64,000 nt of DNA from Chitinophaga sp. (GCF_017745275.1 NZ_JAGHZS010000005.1:310001-374000), one strand, 5' to 3'; numbered from the stretch's first letter, positions 17,828 through 27,039 are shown. Program-made: numbers and translations. Notes: a model not told the origin generated them from the letters alone.

Positions 17828-18940
17828 ATGCTCCAACATCCCAAAGATATCATCACCCGTCTTTTATCTGTCGCCGGTATTACTGTCAACGGTCAGCAGC
17901 CATGGGATATACAGGTACATGACGAAGCTTTTTACGGGGAAGTACTCAACAGCGGTTCGCTTGGACTGGGCGAGTCGTACATGAACAACTACTGGGACTG
18001 TCAGCAACTGGACCAGTTTTTTACGAAGATATTGCTGGCTAGCCTGGATGCCCGTGTTAAAAAGAGTTTCAGGTTTAAGGCAGACATATTGCTCGCCAGG
18101 CTATTGAATCATCAAACACCGGCCAAAGCTTACCGCAATGGCAGCGCACACTACGACACCGGCAACGATCTTTTTGAGGTGATGCTGGATAAACGGATGA
18201 CCTATACCTGTGCCTTCTGGGAGCAGGCCTCCAACCTCAACGACGCACAGGAACAAAAGCTAGATCTGAGCTGCCGGAAATTGCAGTTGAAGCCGGGTAT
18301 GCACGTACTCGACATCGGTTGTGGCTGGGGAAGCTTCGCTAAATTTGCGGCAGAGAAATATGGCGTACGGGTAACAGGTGTTACCATCTCCAAAGAACAG
18401 GCGGAACTGGCCCGGGAACGCTGTAAAGGCTTACCGGTAGAGATCCGGCTGGCAGACTATCGCACCCTGCAGGAGCCTTTTGACGCCATTGTTTCGCTGG
18501 GCATGTTTGAACACGTAGGCTATAAGAACTATGGCGACTATATGAAAGTGGCACATCGCTGCCTGAAAGACGATGGCTTATTTCTACTCCATACCATCGG
18601 TGGCAACGTCCCTAATGCCTTTACAGATCAGTGGCTCAATAAATACATTTTCCCTAACGCCATGATTCCTACCATCCGGCTCATCGGGCAGTATATAGAA
18701 GGCTTGTTTGTGATGGAACACTGGCAGAATTTCAGCGTCAACTACGACCGTACACTGATGGCCTGGTACCAGAACATTGTACAGAATTGGGATCAGCTGA
18801 AGACAAAATATGACGCTACTTTTTTCCGCATGTGGAAGTATTATCTGTTGTCCTGTGCAGGTTCTTTCCGGGCAAGGAAAAGCCAGTTGTGGCAAATTGT
18901 GTTGTCTAAAAATGGTGTTCCCGGAGGGTATCGTTTTTGA
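17828..18940 (+). CDS. cfa: cyclopropane-fatty-acyl-phospholipid synthase
   Basis: The 370-residue product matches Cfa: the region LGLGESYMNNYWD near residue 50, RMTYTCAFW near 120 at the catalytic pocket, and the SAM-binding motif VLDIGCGWGSFAKFA at about 159. A second block with SLGMFEHVGYKNY follows near 220. The enzyme transfers a methylene group from S-adenosylmethionine to cis double bonds of membrane lipids and is linked to stress tolerance. I use the ATG at 17828; an upstream TTG at 17747 is in frame but falls in the terminator of the preceding gene. E. coli Cfa is 382 residues, so this is full length. Confidence 0.93.
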   Translation: MLQHPKDIITRLLSVAGITVNGQQPWDIQVHDEAFYGEVLNSGSLGLGESYMNNYWDCQQLDQFFTKILLASLDARVKKSFRFKADILLARLLNHQTPAKAYRNGSAHYDTGNDLFEVMLDKRMTYTCAFWEQASNLNDAQEQKLDLSCRKLQLKPGMHVLDIGCGWGSFAKFAAEKYGVRVTGVTISKEQAELARERCKGLPVEIRLADYRTLQEPFDAIVSLGMFEHVGYKNYGDYMKVAHRCLKDDGLFLLHTIGGNVPNAFTDQWLNKYIFPNAMIPTIRLIGQYIEGLFVMEHWQNFSVNYDRTLMAWYQNIVQNWDQLKTKYDATFFRMWKYYLLSCAGSFRARKSQLWQIVLSKNGVPGGYRF

Positions 18941-18978
18941 GGTTGTTTTTTCTCCTTCAAATATTTCTCATAAGTGGA

Positions 18979-20055
18979 TTAAGAGAGCAATGGCTTTAGT
19001 TTGTTGAGTACCGTTACCATATTGATGCCTTTCCCGAGCAAACCTTTCAGCAGGTCGCCTTCGCGGGCAATCCGCCTGGGCATATTATAAATATTGAAAT
19101 CACTTACTTTCAGTCCTTTTTTTACTTCTTCCCAGCGTAGTGGGGCAGACACGGTGGCGCCGGGGCGGGGGCGGAGGGAGTAGGCGGATGCCATGGTTTG
19201 TATCTGCCTGTTTTGGAGGAAGTCGAGGTAGATCTTTCCTTTTCGTTTAGCGGGCGTTCTGAGTACACTGGTGTTATCAGGAAGGCGGCGGTTCGCGATG
19301 CCCACTACCAATTCGGCCAGCATGCGGGATTGCTCGAAGGTATATTTGGCACCCAGTGGAATCAGTATATGCATGCCCGTGGCGCCGGATGTTTTCACAA
19401 AGGAAGGAGCGCCGATCTGATCGAGGATGTCTTTAATGACCAGGGCTGTTTCAATGACCTCATTAAAAGTGTTGGTATCAGGATCGAGGTCAATGAGGCA
19501 GTAGTCGGGATAGTCCGGGGTATTGATCCGGCTATGCCAGGGATTTAATTCAATACAGCCCAGGTTGGCCATGTAAAGGAGACTGGCTTTATCGGTGCAT
19601 ACCATGAATTCCTTCGTGTCCCCATCAGATTCACTGGTATAGGGGAATCGCTTTATCCAGCCGGCAACTTTGTCTTCCACATTTTTCTGGTAGAAGTTAA
19701 ATCCTTTGATGCCTTCAGGGAAGCGGTTGAGCGACTGTGGCCTGTTGGCCAGGTAGGGGAGTATGGTATCGGCGATGGCCGCGTAATAGTTGATCATATC
19801 TCCTTTGGTAATGCCTTCATCCGGCCAGTATAGTTTGTCGAGGTTCGTAAACTTAAGGAGCTGTCCATCTAACTTAACTTCTGCCTGTTTTTCTCCTGCC
19901 GGCAGGATGTTGGCGGCCACTTTACGGGTAGCCCGTGGGGTTGCTGCTGCCGGCTTTTTTTTAGTGAACGCTTTCGTGCTGGCCGGCGACGTGTGCGCAG
20001 CGGGCTTTTTGCCTGCTGTAGCCGGATTTTTTCTTTGGTTATTGGCTGCGCACAT
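18979..20055 (-). CDS. stand-alone LigD-type polymerase domain
   Basis: The 358-residue product has a Lys/Ala/Pro-rich basic tail (about residues 7-50) followed by an archaeo-eukaryotic primase-like polymerase domain as in bacterial LigD. The metal-binding acidic pair is in LIDLDPD (D189, D191), and the nucleotide-binding motif SGATGMH is at 223-229. In bacterial end joining this domain fills gaps with a preference for ribonucleotides, working with Ku and a ligase. Neither a Ku nor a ligase gene is in this window, so it acts in trans or with partners elsewhere. The basic tail may add non-specific DNA binding. Confidence 0.88.
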   Translation of the reverse strand: MCAANNQRKNPATAGKKPAAHTSPASTKAFTKKKPAAATPRATRKVAANILPAGEKQAEVKLDGQLLKFTNLDKLYWPDEGITKGDMINYYAAIADTILPYLANRPQSLNRFPEGIKGFNFYQKNVEDKVAGWIKRFPYTSESDGDTKEFMVCTDKASLLYMANLGCIELNPWHSRINTPDYPDYCLIDLDPDTNTFNEVIETALVIKDILDQIGAPSFVKTSGATGMHILIPLGAKYTFEQSRMLAELVVGIANRRLPDNTSVLRTPAKRKGKIYLDFLQNRQIQTMASAYSLRPRPGATVSAPLRWEEVKKGLKVSDFNIYNMPRRIAREGDLLKGLLGKGINMVTVLNKLKPLLS

Positions 20056-20064
20056 AAGCGGTGT

Positions 20065-20565
20065 TTAAGTATGTTTCTTTGGAATAATAAGGCTGTCTGG
20101 TGGATTGGTAGCGGCAATTTGTTGGCGGATACCTTCCAGCCAGTTAATCAGTGTTTGTTTTTGTTCCTTACTGAGTACGGCATTTTTATGGATAAGTGTA
20201 TAGGAGGACAGCGGCATTTCTCCTTCGTTGATCTCATCTATACATTCGTCCAGTTTTTTATATTGTTTGCGGATGCGGTATTGCATGAATTCGGAAAAAT
20301 TCAGTTCGCGTTTGCCTTCCACCACATGATGATTTAACCACCATGCCACGGGCTGTATATTGGCGTACCAGGGGTACACGGTATTATTGCTATGGCAGTC
20401 GTAGCAAGCCTTCTGCAGGATATCGGTTACAGCGGCGGTAGCGGGATAAGCGGTGGTAATATGGTTAGGCTGTACCCCTGCCTGGATATTTTTGGCAGGA
20501 TGAATGAATTGTATCAGCACTAAAATTACCAGGAGTATCCAGCCTGTTCTTTTGATTATTTTCAT
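20065..20565 (-). CDS. haem-binding domain protein, membrane-anchored
   Basis: The 166-residue product has an N-terminal membrane helix (about 6-22) and a periplasmic c-type haem motif ACYDCHSN (C54, C57, H58) followed by YPWYANIQPVAWWLNHHVVEGK, which is the Haem_bd (DUF of the DHC type) signature of Bacteroidota. The C-terminus includes EMPLSSYTLIHKNAVLS, typical for the family. It may donate or carry electrons. I chose the ATG at 20565 because it directly precedes the basic start of the signal anchor; an ATG at 20616 is an alternative. The polymerase gene lies nine bases downstream. A relative is fused to cytochrome P460 at 42528. Confidence 0.85.
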   Translation of the reverse strand: MKIIKRTGWILLVILVLIQFIHPAKNIQAGVQPNHITTAYPATAAVTDILQKACYDCHSNNTVYPWYANIQPVAWWLNHHVVEGKRELNFSEFMQYRIRKQYKKLDECIDEINEGEMPLSSYTLIHKNAVLSKEQKQTLINWLEGIRQQIAATNPPDSLIIPKKHT

Positions 20566-20659
20566 GTCCGGTGGTTTGTCAGCTAAAGTTAACAATAAAC
20601 AGGTCGCGAAGTACATTCCATTGAATTTTGTTGAGTTCGCAATTTGTTAACCCAGGTGC

Positions 20660-21046
20660 ATGAAAAGGAGAAAGATACCTGCTAGCTTTGTGGGCATAAT
20701 AAATCTGTTTTTGATTATGCTGTTATTTAATTTTCTCCTGCTGACACACTTTGCTGCCTTTTTAATTTACTTGTGCCGCCTGGCGTTATTATTTCCCGTA
20801 AAAAATCCGCCAAAAGATAAATGGGGCCTGCCGTTAGGCATTACCATCCTGCTTACCGGGCTGGCATTGGTATGGCTGAAGTACCCGGTAGTGAACTATT
20901 ATAAAGTAGGACCTAAGCTGGGGCTCTTTTTGGTAGTTACGGTGGTTAATGCCATGCATGATAAGAAGCCGCTGAGTAAGAGTGCGTATTATGTGTTGCT
21001 GGCATGTACGGTGTTGGCGGGGATGATTGCGGTAACGAGAGTATAG
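20660..21046 (+). CDS. small four-helix membrane protein of unknown function
   Basis: The 128-residue product has four hydrophobic stretches (about 12-45, 56-72, 82-98 and 107-125) joined by short loops, one with FPVKNPPKDKWG. No motif identifies it. The start ATG lies 95 bases from the divergent haem-binding gene. Real coding is supported by its clean membrane topology and isolated position. Confidence 0.6.
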   Translation: MKRRKIPASFVGIINLFLIMLLFNFLLLTHFAAFLIYLCRLALLFPVKNPPKDKWGLPLGITILLTGLALVWLKYPVVNYYKVGPKLGLFLVVTVVNAMHDKKPLSKSAYYVLLACTVLAGMIAVTRV

Positions 21047-21234
21047 TTTTTCTTGAAATTATCATGACGGTAAGGGATATACGTAGTAAACTTCTATCAC
21101 ATATTTATGCTATTTAGGGATTAAAATTTTTCCGTGTTGCGAAAGCGGTATACATTTGCGGGCTGTTATTATTATACCCAAAAAGTAAACTTATAATTGT
21201 ACACGTCACTTTTTTAAATCCCTAAATATACCTG

Positions 21235-21825
21235 ATGAAAAAGATCATGTTGTTAGCCATTGCCTGTATGGCTGGTTTTAGCTCGTATTCCCAAAGTTTT
21301 ATGCATGGAGCGGGTGTGGTACTGTTTGTTGATCACGCAAAGAATACGGATGCAAATGGTATCGGCGGCCTTACTTATTCTCCCCGTTTTAATTTTGTTG
21401 AGCAGGATGAGATGTCTGTATCCGTTGGTATTCCACTGAGTATAGGCCTCTCCGGTAGTTATTCTGCTCACTATGGCGACTATGAAAGCGAATCCAACTC
21501 ATTGAATTTTATGTTTAATGCGCCACTGATCGTTAACCTGAATATGGGTTGTGGAGCGACGAAAGAATCAGAGCGCAGATTTGGATACTTTGTAGGAGCC
21601 GGTTTTGGTTATCATTATGGTAGCCGAAACTATCAGGTCCTGGGAGATGGCAATGATAGAGCTAACGAGAAGTTCAGCACTGTTGGACCTGTAGCTAATG
21701 CGGGTGTTCGCTTTGGTGTTGGCAGTAAAGCACGGCATAATATTGAAGTGAAATTATCTTACATGAAAGGTTTGAATGCTGGTAATCCTGATATCTTTAG
21801 TGTAGGAGCTTTGTTTAACTTCTAA
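21235..21825 (+). CDS. outer-membrane beta-barrel protein
   Basis: The 196-residue product has a signal peptide (1-19, ending SYSQ) and a mature part of alternating strands rich in Gly, Tyr and Phe, ending in GALFNF, the terminal aromatic residue expected for barrel insertion. Small barrels of this size (about eight strands) are common in Bacteroidota. The function is unknown. It ends before a strong bidirectional terminator. Confidence 0.7.
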   Translation: MKKIMLLAIACMAGFSSYSQSFMHGAGVVLFVDHAKNTDANGIGGLTYSPRFNFVEQDEMSVSVGIPLSIGLSGSYSAHYGDYESESNSLNFMFNAPLIVNLNMGCGATKESERRFGYFVGAGFGYHYGSRNYQVLGDGNDRANEKFSTVGPVANAGVRFGVGSKARHNIEVKLSYMKGLNAGNPDIFSVGALFNF

Positions 21826-21903
21826 TGATTGTATGAATCACTGAGCGGAGGCATTTAATGGCTTTTTTACCTGAATGGATTGATTCTCCAGGAGAAATAA
21901 CAG

Positions 21904-21962
21904 GAAAAGAAAAACGGGGCGGTTAAGTATCAACGATGCTTGACCGCCCCGTTTTTCTTTTC
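21904..21962. terminator. bidirectional rho-independent terminator
   Basis: A 24-bp stem with a single mismatch (core ACGGGGCGGT) has A-rich and T-rich shoulders on both sides and an 11-base loop. It separates convergent genes ending at 21825 and 21980. Confidence 0.85.
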
Positions 21963-21979
21963 ATAGTGGTTAAACTATT

Positions 21980-23170
21980 TTATCTTTTAAAAATAATATC
22001 TCCTGATACCTGCATTCCCCGTTTATCCGTTACTGATAGATACCATACCAGCGTACCAACTGGCGGTACTGCTGCTTCAACCCGTTCTCCTTTTATATTC
22101 ACCGGCATAACTTCCCATATTTTATCTTTCAGCAGTGTAGCCGTATCCGTGGTATAATGAAGATACGCGGCAGCAAGTGGCTCCGCTGATATTACTTTCG
22201 CGGTAATGCCCGTTTGGGTGATACACGTTTTTGTAATTCGTGGTAGCGGTGTAGTATGATTCAGATAGCTGTTGATGAAAGCAAAAATTTCCTCACTTTG
22301 CCAGCCATCATGATGGCTGTGGCGCAGACGTGGCTTAATGCTGAGTTGCGCGTTTTTTACCTGTTCGTATGTTTTTTTATAGCTGTCGAGATAGAAGTGG
22401 CTGTCGTTGGTGCCGTTAATAAAGAGCATCGGCATTTTTGCATGGCGGATATATTGAGAAGGATCGTATTGCTGTATCCAGGTTTGCTTATCCGCGGGAG
22501 AGAGTTGGTCGAGATCTTTGAGCATGGCAGTGTTGTAGAAGAGGTAGCCGCAACCGTAAACAGGTACTACGGCTTTATACCGGTTGTCGATACCGGCTAT
22601 AAGGCAGGAGAGGATACCGCCCCAGCTGATACCGGTAAGGGCTATACGATTACTATCTACCTCGGGGAAGCTGCGTAGCAGGTTGTTAGCAAGGATTACA
22701 TTGGCAACCGCCTGGTACATCCATTGATCGGAGAGGGTTGGTGTGATGGTGAAATAGGGCGTTTTATTATCTGGTTCCACAAAACCATGTGCGAGGTGTT
22801 GCCTGTTCGGGCCGTTGCCGCGCAGGTCCATGGCAATGGCGGCGTATCCTTTCTTTGCCCAGAGGATAGCCCATTCCTTAAATGCGATGCCACCTCCGCC
22901 ATGTACCAGCACTACGGCAGGCAGATCATGATCCAGGCTTTTATTGCCGGAGAGGGTGCCGGGTGTGGCATACCAGGCAAATACCTGTTGCGGGCCATCG
23001 TGATAGGGAAGCCCCTGGTAAAGAATGCCTTTTACAGAGTCGTTGCTGATCACCTCGTAAGTGGGTGTCTGGTAGATAGCGGGTACATCCCAGATGGTAT
23101 GCCGAAGTTGGCTGTGGGCTTGCATGGCTATAACAGCCAGTAACAAAAACGCGGAAAGCTTTTTACGCAT
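21980..23170 (-). CDS. secreted alpha/beta hydrolase
   Basis: The 396-residue product has a signal peptide (1-20, ending AHSQ) and an alpha/beta-hydrolase fold: the oxyanion region VLVHGGGG near residue 90, the nucleophile elbow GISWGG (Ser near 183), a candidate Asp in FINGTNDSHFY near 255 and His in LRHSHHDGW near 288. It resembles acetyl-xylan esterase or dienelactone-hydrolase-like proteins. A C-terminal beta domain (about 305-396) follows. A TATTTTTG-type -7 box is seen on the minus strand at 23248-23255. Substrate unknown. Confidence 0.8.
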   Translation of the reverse strand: MRKKLSAFLLLAVIAMQAHSQLRHTIWDVPAIYQTPTYEVISNDSVKGILYQGLPYHDGPQQVFAWYATPGTLSGNKSLDHDLPAVVLVHGGGGIAFKEWAILWAKKGYAAIAMDLRGNGPNRQHLAHGFVEPDNKTPYFTITPTLSDQWMYQAVANVILANNLLRSFPEVDSNRIALTGISWGGILSCLIAGIDNRYKAVVPVYGCGYLFYNTAMLKDLDQLSPADKQTWIQQYDPSQYIRHAKMPMLFINGTNDSHFYLDSYKKTYEQVKNAQLSIKPRLRHSHHDGWQSEEIFAFINSYLNHTTPLPRITKTCITQTGITAKVISAEPLAAAYLHYTTDTATLLKDKIWEVMPVNIKGERVEAAVPPVGTLVWYLSVTDKRGMQVSGDIIFKR

Positions 23171-23247
23171 AGGATTTGAATAAGTAGCTTAAATATATAC
23201 TAAACTACCTGGAAAAGATGCGTAATTCAATATAGTACTGATATTGG

Positions 23248-23255
23248 CAAAAATA
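23248..23255 (-). promoter_or_regulatory. -7 promoter box (TATTTTTG)
   Basis: On the minus strand this reads TATTTTTG, matching the Bacteroidota TAnnTTTG element, 78 bases upstream of the hydrolase start at 23170. The -33 part was not clear. Confidence 0.35.
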
Positions 23256-23328
23256 GGAGAAGTCGGCTGTGCCACTCCCGGTTTTTCGGTACCTTCCCGG
23301 AGGTATTCATCTCCGTAAAAAATATCAT

Positions 23329-23943
23329 ATGCTACAAAACAGGGTAGATCCATATGGCCGGCTCATTTTTACCCAGGCTCGCGGTGCCTGGATGGGCAAC
23401 AGGGGGATCTTGCATGACGAGCAGCAGCAGGTTTTGAGACCGTTTAAACTGAAAGCCTGGATTACCTGTGTGCTGGAATTCAAAAACCGCCATAGAACCG
23501 TGATGGCGCCTCATCGTTATACGGAGCTGTTTTTCCGGGACGAAGCCACTTCCTTTGCCGCTGGTCACCGGCCCTGTTATGAGTGCCGCAGGGCAGATTA
23601 TAATCGGTTTAAAACATACTGGCTGAAAGGGAATCCGGAGTATGATTTTGATGACCGGGTATCTATCCAGGAAATTGATAAAATATTACACCGGGAACGG
23701 ATAACACCACGACTTGAAAAGGTAACATATATAGATACACTCCTTCAGTTGCCGGATGGCTGTTTTATAGTATATGAGCAGCAGCCCTGCCTGGTGTATG
23801 AACAGGCCTTGTATAGGTGGTCGCCCGATGGATATACAAAAAAAGACTGCTTTCCCAAAGATGAACAGGTACAGGTATTAACGCCGTTATCAGTGGTCAG
23901 TGCTTTCCGGGCTGGATATAACCCACAGGTGATAATCAGATAA
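23329..23943 (+). CDS. conserved hypothetical protein with Ada-like RPCxxCRR motif
   Basis: The 204-residue product contains FRDEATSFAAGHRPCYECRR near residues 70-90. This closely resembles the second half of the Ada metal-binding domain (a DEAxAAGYRPCxRC pattern), but I see no matching first Cys pair, so a full Ada zinc site is not supported. The N-terminus has VDPYGRLIFTQARGAWMGNRGILHD, a block I associate with a widespread unannotated family. I use the ATG at 23329; a GTG at 23269 is also in frame. Function unknown; a nucleic-acid or metal role is an inference only. Confidence 0.7.
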   Translation: MLQNRVDPYGRLIFTQARGAWMGNRGILHDEQQQVLRPFKLKAWITCVLEFKNRHRTVMAPHRYTELFFRDEATSFAAGHRPCYECRRADYNRFKTYWLKGNPEYDFDDRVSIQEIDKILHRERITPRLEKVTYIDTLLQLPDGCFIVYEQQPCLVYEQALYRWSPDGYTKKDCFPKDEQVQVLTPLSVVSAFRAGYNPQVIIR

Positions 23944-24027
23944 TCAGTTGAAAGAAGGCGGTGCGTTTTACAACATTATATACCATCGGGGTGTTACCAC
24001 TACAACAACAACCTGAAATCAGCGAAT

Positions 24028-24570
24028 ATGCGGAAAATATGCTTCTTTTTATTATTACTGCCGCTTTTCAGCGCTGCCCAAAGCAATAAATTACTCAATG
24101 GCTACCTATATGGTATGGTACATGACGGTACCGGTGGCGGTGGTATTATCGGGAACCTTTCCCTGTTACATAATACCCTGGCCGTAGGGCCGGGCGTTGA
24201 ATTGACGGCTTATAACGACCACCTCCTGGTTCCTGTATTTGCCGATGTGAAATTAAAGCACCGCTTCCTGCATATTGAACCCTACATCACCGGGCAGTTT
24301 GGCCGTAATGTATATGATGTAAGTCGTACGGAGAAAATCAATGCCACCACCGGCGGACAACAATCCATCACCTTTAATGAATCCGGTAAATACTTCTACG
24401 GCATTGGTGCTGGTGTTGCCTGGCACTTCCCCAAAATCGGCGTATTTGCTTCCTATATTTTCCGTGGTTATAAGTACCGCTACCCCACACAGGTAACCAC
24501 CGGCAACCAGGTGGATTTCGGCGATAAATCCGTTAACACAAGTGTGATTGCAGCAGGGATTGTTTTTTGA
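24028..24570 (+). CDS. small secreted beta-barrel-like protein
   Basis: The 180-residue product has a signal peptide (1-17, ending FSAAQ) followed by a glycine-rich segment and repeating amphipathic strands (for example VGPGVELTAYN and HRFLHIEPYITGQFG), ending in SVIAAGIVF with a terminal Phe. This fits an outer-membrane barrel of about eight strands. The stop codon directly abuts heptamer hairpin B. Function unknown. Confidence 0.65.
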   Translation: MRKICFFLLLLPLFSAAQSNKLLNGYLYGMVHDGTGGGGIIGNLSLLHNTLAVGPGVELTAYNDHLLVPVFADVKLKHRFLHIEPYITGQFGRNVYDVSRTEKINATTGGQQSITFNESGKYFYGIGAGVAWHFPKIGVFASYIFRGYKYRYPTQVTTGNQVDFGDKSVNTSVIAAGIVF

Positions 24571-24680
24571 GCAGAAAGCGGAAAGCGGAAAGCAAAAAGC
24601 TATCGCAGCGAGTAAAAAGAACATATAAATATTCGCTTTGCTTATCCGCTGCAATAGCTTTTTGCTTTCTGCTTTCTGCC
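24571..24680. repeat. heptamer-armed hairpin B
   Basis: The left arm starts at the stop codon of the gene at 24028 and reads GCAGA, AAGCGGA, AAGCGGA, AAGCAAA, AAGCTAT, then CGCAGCG. The right arm, read as its reverse complement, has GCAGA, AAGCAGA, AAGCAAA, AAGCTAT, then TGCAGCG. The left arm holds one more 7-base unit than the right. GCGGA opposite TCTGC can pair with one G-U wobble in RNA. The centre is A/T-rich (ATATAAATAT). The gap from 24571 to the next start holds this element and the promoter region of the metal ATPase, with nothing else evident. Confidence 0.85.
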
Positions 24681-24875
24681 TTCAGCTCTTTACAACGGAG
24701 TTGCAATCTTTTTTCCGCAAAGATCTGTATGAAGTTCTACCTTTATCCTGTTGAAAGATGAGCACATTACAGCTGTACCTGTAAATACTTGTTTACCCTT
24801 TGCTGTATGGCAATTCCTTAGTTAACTTAGTTTAGTCGTTACCGTTATAGTGTTTTCGTGCCTGCGGGTACTGAA

Positions 24876-26957
24876 ATGAATAATTTTATAGCTAAAAAGA
24901 ATATCATGATGAAGTCCGATGACAATAACAGTATTCAGACTGTAGCTCAACCCACGGCAGCACCTGCAGCCGCCTGTAACAAAGACCACGACCATAATAG
25001 TGATCACGATCATAGTCATGAACATGGCGGTATTTTCGGAAAAAATACCGAAGTGGTTTTCAGTCTTATATGTGGCGCATTACTGGGTATTGGCTTTGTG
25101 ATCACCTTTGTGTCTGCATCGCTCGCCTGGCTGAGTTTATCATTATATATCGGCGCCTATTTCTTCGGCGGATTTTATACTACCAAGGAAGCCGTGGAAT
25201 CTATTGCCAAAGGTAAATTTGAAATTGATTTCCTGATGTTGGTAGCCGCCATCGGTGCTGCTATTTTAGGCGATTGGGCAGAAGGAGCGCTGTTGCTGTT
25301 CCTGTTTAGCCTGGGACATGCGTTAGAACATTACGCCATGAATAAAGCGCGTAAATCCATTGCTGCACTTGCGGAACTGGCGCCCAAAACAGCCATTGTC
25401 AGACGTAACGGGGAAGAAAACGAAGTGGCTATAGAGGAGCTGTTGGCCAATGATATTATCATCGTGAAACCCAACAGTAAAATATCTGCCGATGGTATTG
25501 TGATCAAAGGTAGCAGTAGTGTAAACCAGGCGCCTATTACCGGGGAAAGTATCCCGGTAGATAAAACCCCGGTGCCGGATCCGCAGCAGGCCGATAAAAA
25601 TGTGAGCGCCGAACATAAAGTATATGCAGGTACCATCAATGGTAGCCAGGTACTGGAAGTAAAAGTTACCAGCGTGGCCGCAGATTCCACACTGGCACGC
25701 TTAATCAGGCTGGTGAATGAAACGGAGGCACAGAAATCGCCTACGCAATTGTTTACGGATAAATTTGAAAAATACTTTGTACCGTTGGTATTAGGACTGG
25801 TAGTACTTTTACTCTTCGCTTTCCTGGTGATTGATGAAACCTTCAGCCAGAGCTTTTATCGCGCTATCTCCGTGCTGGTGGCGGCAAGCCCTTGTGCATT
25901 GGCCATTTCCACGCCCAGCGCCGTATTAAGTGGTATTGCCCGTGCTGCCCGCAGCGGGGTATTAATTAAAGGTGGTGGCCCTCTCGAACAATTAGGTAGC
26001 TTATCCGCCCTGGCATTCGATAAAACGGGCACTTTAACCGAAGGGAAACCACAACTCACCAATGTAGTGGCCTTCAATAACGCTACAGAAGACCAAGTGC
26101 TGGAAGTGGCCGTGGCCGTGGAGAAATTAAGCGATCACCCGTTGGCAGCAGCCATTGTAAAAGGTGGCCTCGAACGACTCAAAAGAGAGGTCCCCACTGC
26201 AGAAGGACTCACCGCCGTTTCCGGACGAGGCATCAAAGCGGCGTACCAGGGAAAAGAAGTGGTGATCGGTAACCTTGGTTTATTCGAGCATCTGGGGCAG
26301 CCTATGCCGGCGGAAGTAGCTGCCAAAGTAGATCAGCTGGAACAGGAAGGAAATACCACCATGGTGATACAATTGAATGGCGCCGTTATCGGACTAATTG
26401 CACTGATGGATGTACCCCGTAAAGAGGCTACCTCTGCGCTATCGTTATTGAAAGAAATCGGTATTAAAAAGATGGTAATGCTTACAGGAGATAATCAGCG
26501 TGTAGCCACCGCCGTAGCCAATAAAATTGGTATTACCGATGCCTGGGGAAGCTTGCTGCCAGAGCAGAAAGTAGCCGCCATCGAAAAACTGAGCCAGGAA
26601 GAAGGCCAGGTAGCTATGATCGGCGACGGTGTAAATGATGCTCCCGCTATGGCCAAAAGTACGGTAGGTATTGCTATGGGAGCTGCGGGATCGGCCGTAG
26701 CCCTGGAAACCGCCGATATCGCTTTAATGGCAGACAACCTGGATAACCTGCCTTTTGCCATTGCCCTGAGCAGGAAATCAAAAGGTATTATCCGCCAGAA
26801 TTTGTGGATGAGTTTAGGCATGGTGGCGGTGCTGATTCCGCTCACTATTTTAGGCGTTGCTACAATAGGTGTGGCTGTTATTGCCCACGAAGGATCTACT
26901 TTGTTGGTGGTATTCAACGGACTTCGGTTACTCGCTTTCCAGGTGAAGAAAGTATAA
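24876..26957 (+). CDS. P1B-4-type heavy-metal-exporting ATPase
   Basis: The product (693 residues from the ATG at 24876) is a complete P-type ATPase. It has a His/Asp-rich N-terminal tail (about 37-51), the TGES actuator motif near 221, the metal-site motif SPC near 335 in place of CPC, the phosphorylation motif DKTGT near 381 and HEGST near 670 in the last helix. SPC with HEGG/HEGS marks the P1B-4 group, which exports Co2+, Zn2+ or Fe2+ from the cytoplasm. Starts at GTG 24858 or ATG 24906 are also possible. The His-rich tail should bind metal. No metal-responsive regulator adjoins it. Confidence 0.92.
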   Translation: MNNFIAKKNIMMKSDDNNSIQTVAQPTAAPAAACNKDHDHNSDHDHSHEHGGIFGKNTEVVFSLICGALLGIGFVITFVSASLAWLSLSLYIGAYFFGGFYTTKEAVESIAKGKFEIDFLMLVAAIGAAILGDWAEGALLLFLFSLGHALEHYAMNKARKSIAALAELAPKTAIVRRNGEENEVAIEELLANDIIIVKPNSKISADGIVIKGSSSVNQAPITGESIPVDKTPVPDPQQADKNVSAEHKVYAGTINGSQVLEVKVTSVAADSTLARLIRLVNETEAQKSPTQLFTDKFEKYFVPLVLGLVVLLLFAFLVIDETFSQSFYRAISVLVAASPCALAISTPSAVLSGIARAARSGVLIKGGGPLEQLGSLSALAFDKTGTLTEGKPQLTNVVAFNNATEDQVLEVAVAVEKLSDHPLAAAIVKGGLERLKREVPTAEGLTAVSGRGIKAAYQGKEVVIGNLGLFEHLGQPMPAEVAAKVDQLEQEGNTTMVIQLNGAVIGLIALMDVPRKEATSALSLLKEIGIKKMVMLTGDNQRVATAVANKIGITDAWGSLLPEQKVAAIEKLSQEEGQVAMIGDGVNDAPAMAKSTVGIAMGAAGSAVALETADIALMADNLDNLPFAIALSRKSKGIIRQNLWMSLGMVAVLIPLTILGVATIGVAVIAHEGSTLLVVFNGLRLLAFQVKKV

Positions 26958-26965
26958 AGTAAAGC

Positions 26966-27025
26966 GCTACTGAGGCGAATGATGAAAGCATATCACTATC
27001 CGCCATGATCATTTGCCTCAGTAGC
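26966..27025. terminator. intergenic hairpin between convergent genes
   Basis: An 18-bp stem (26966-26983 with 27008-27025; core GCTACTGAGGC) with one G-T pair lies nine bases behind the ATPase stop codon and 14 bases before the end of the convergent gene at 27040. It lacks a clean T run and does not carry the 7-base units of the other hairpins. A terminator role is likely. Confidence 0.55.
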
Positions 27026-27039
27026 TGTTGAAATATTAT

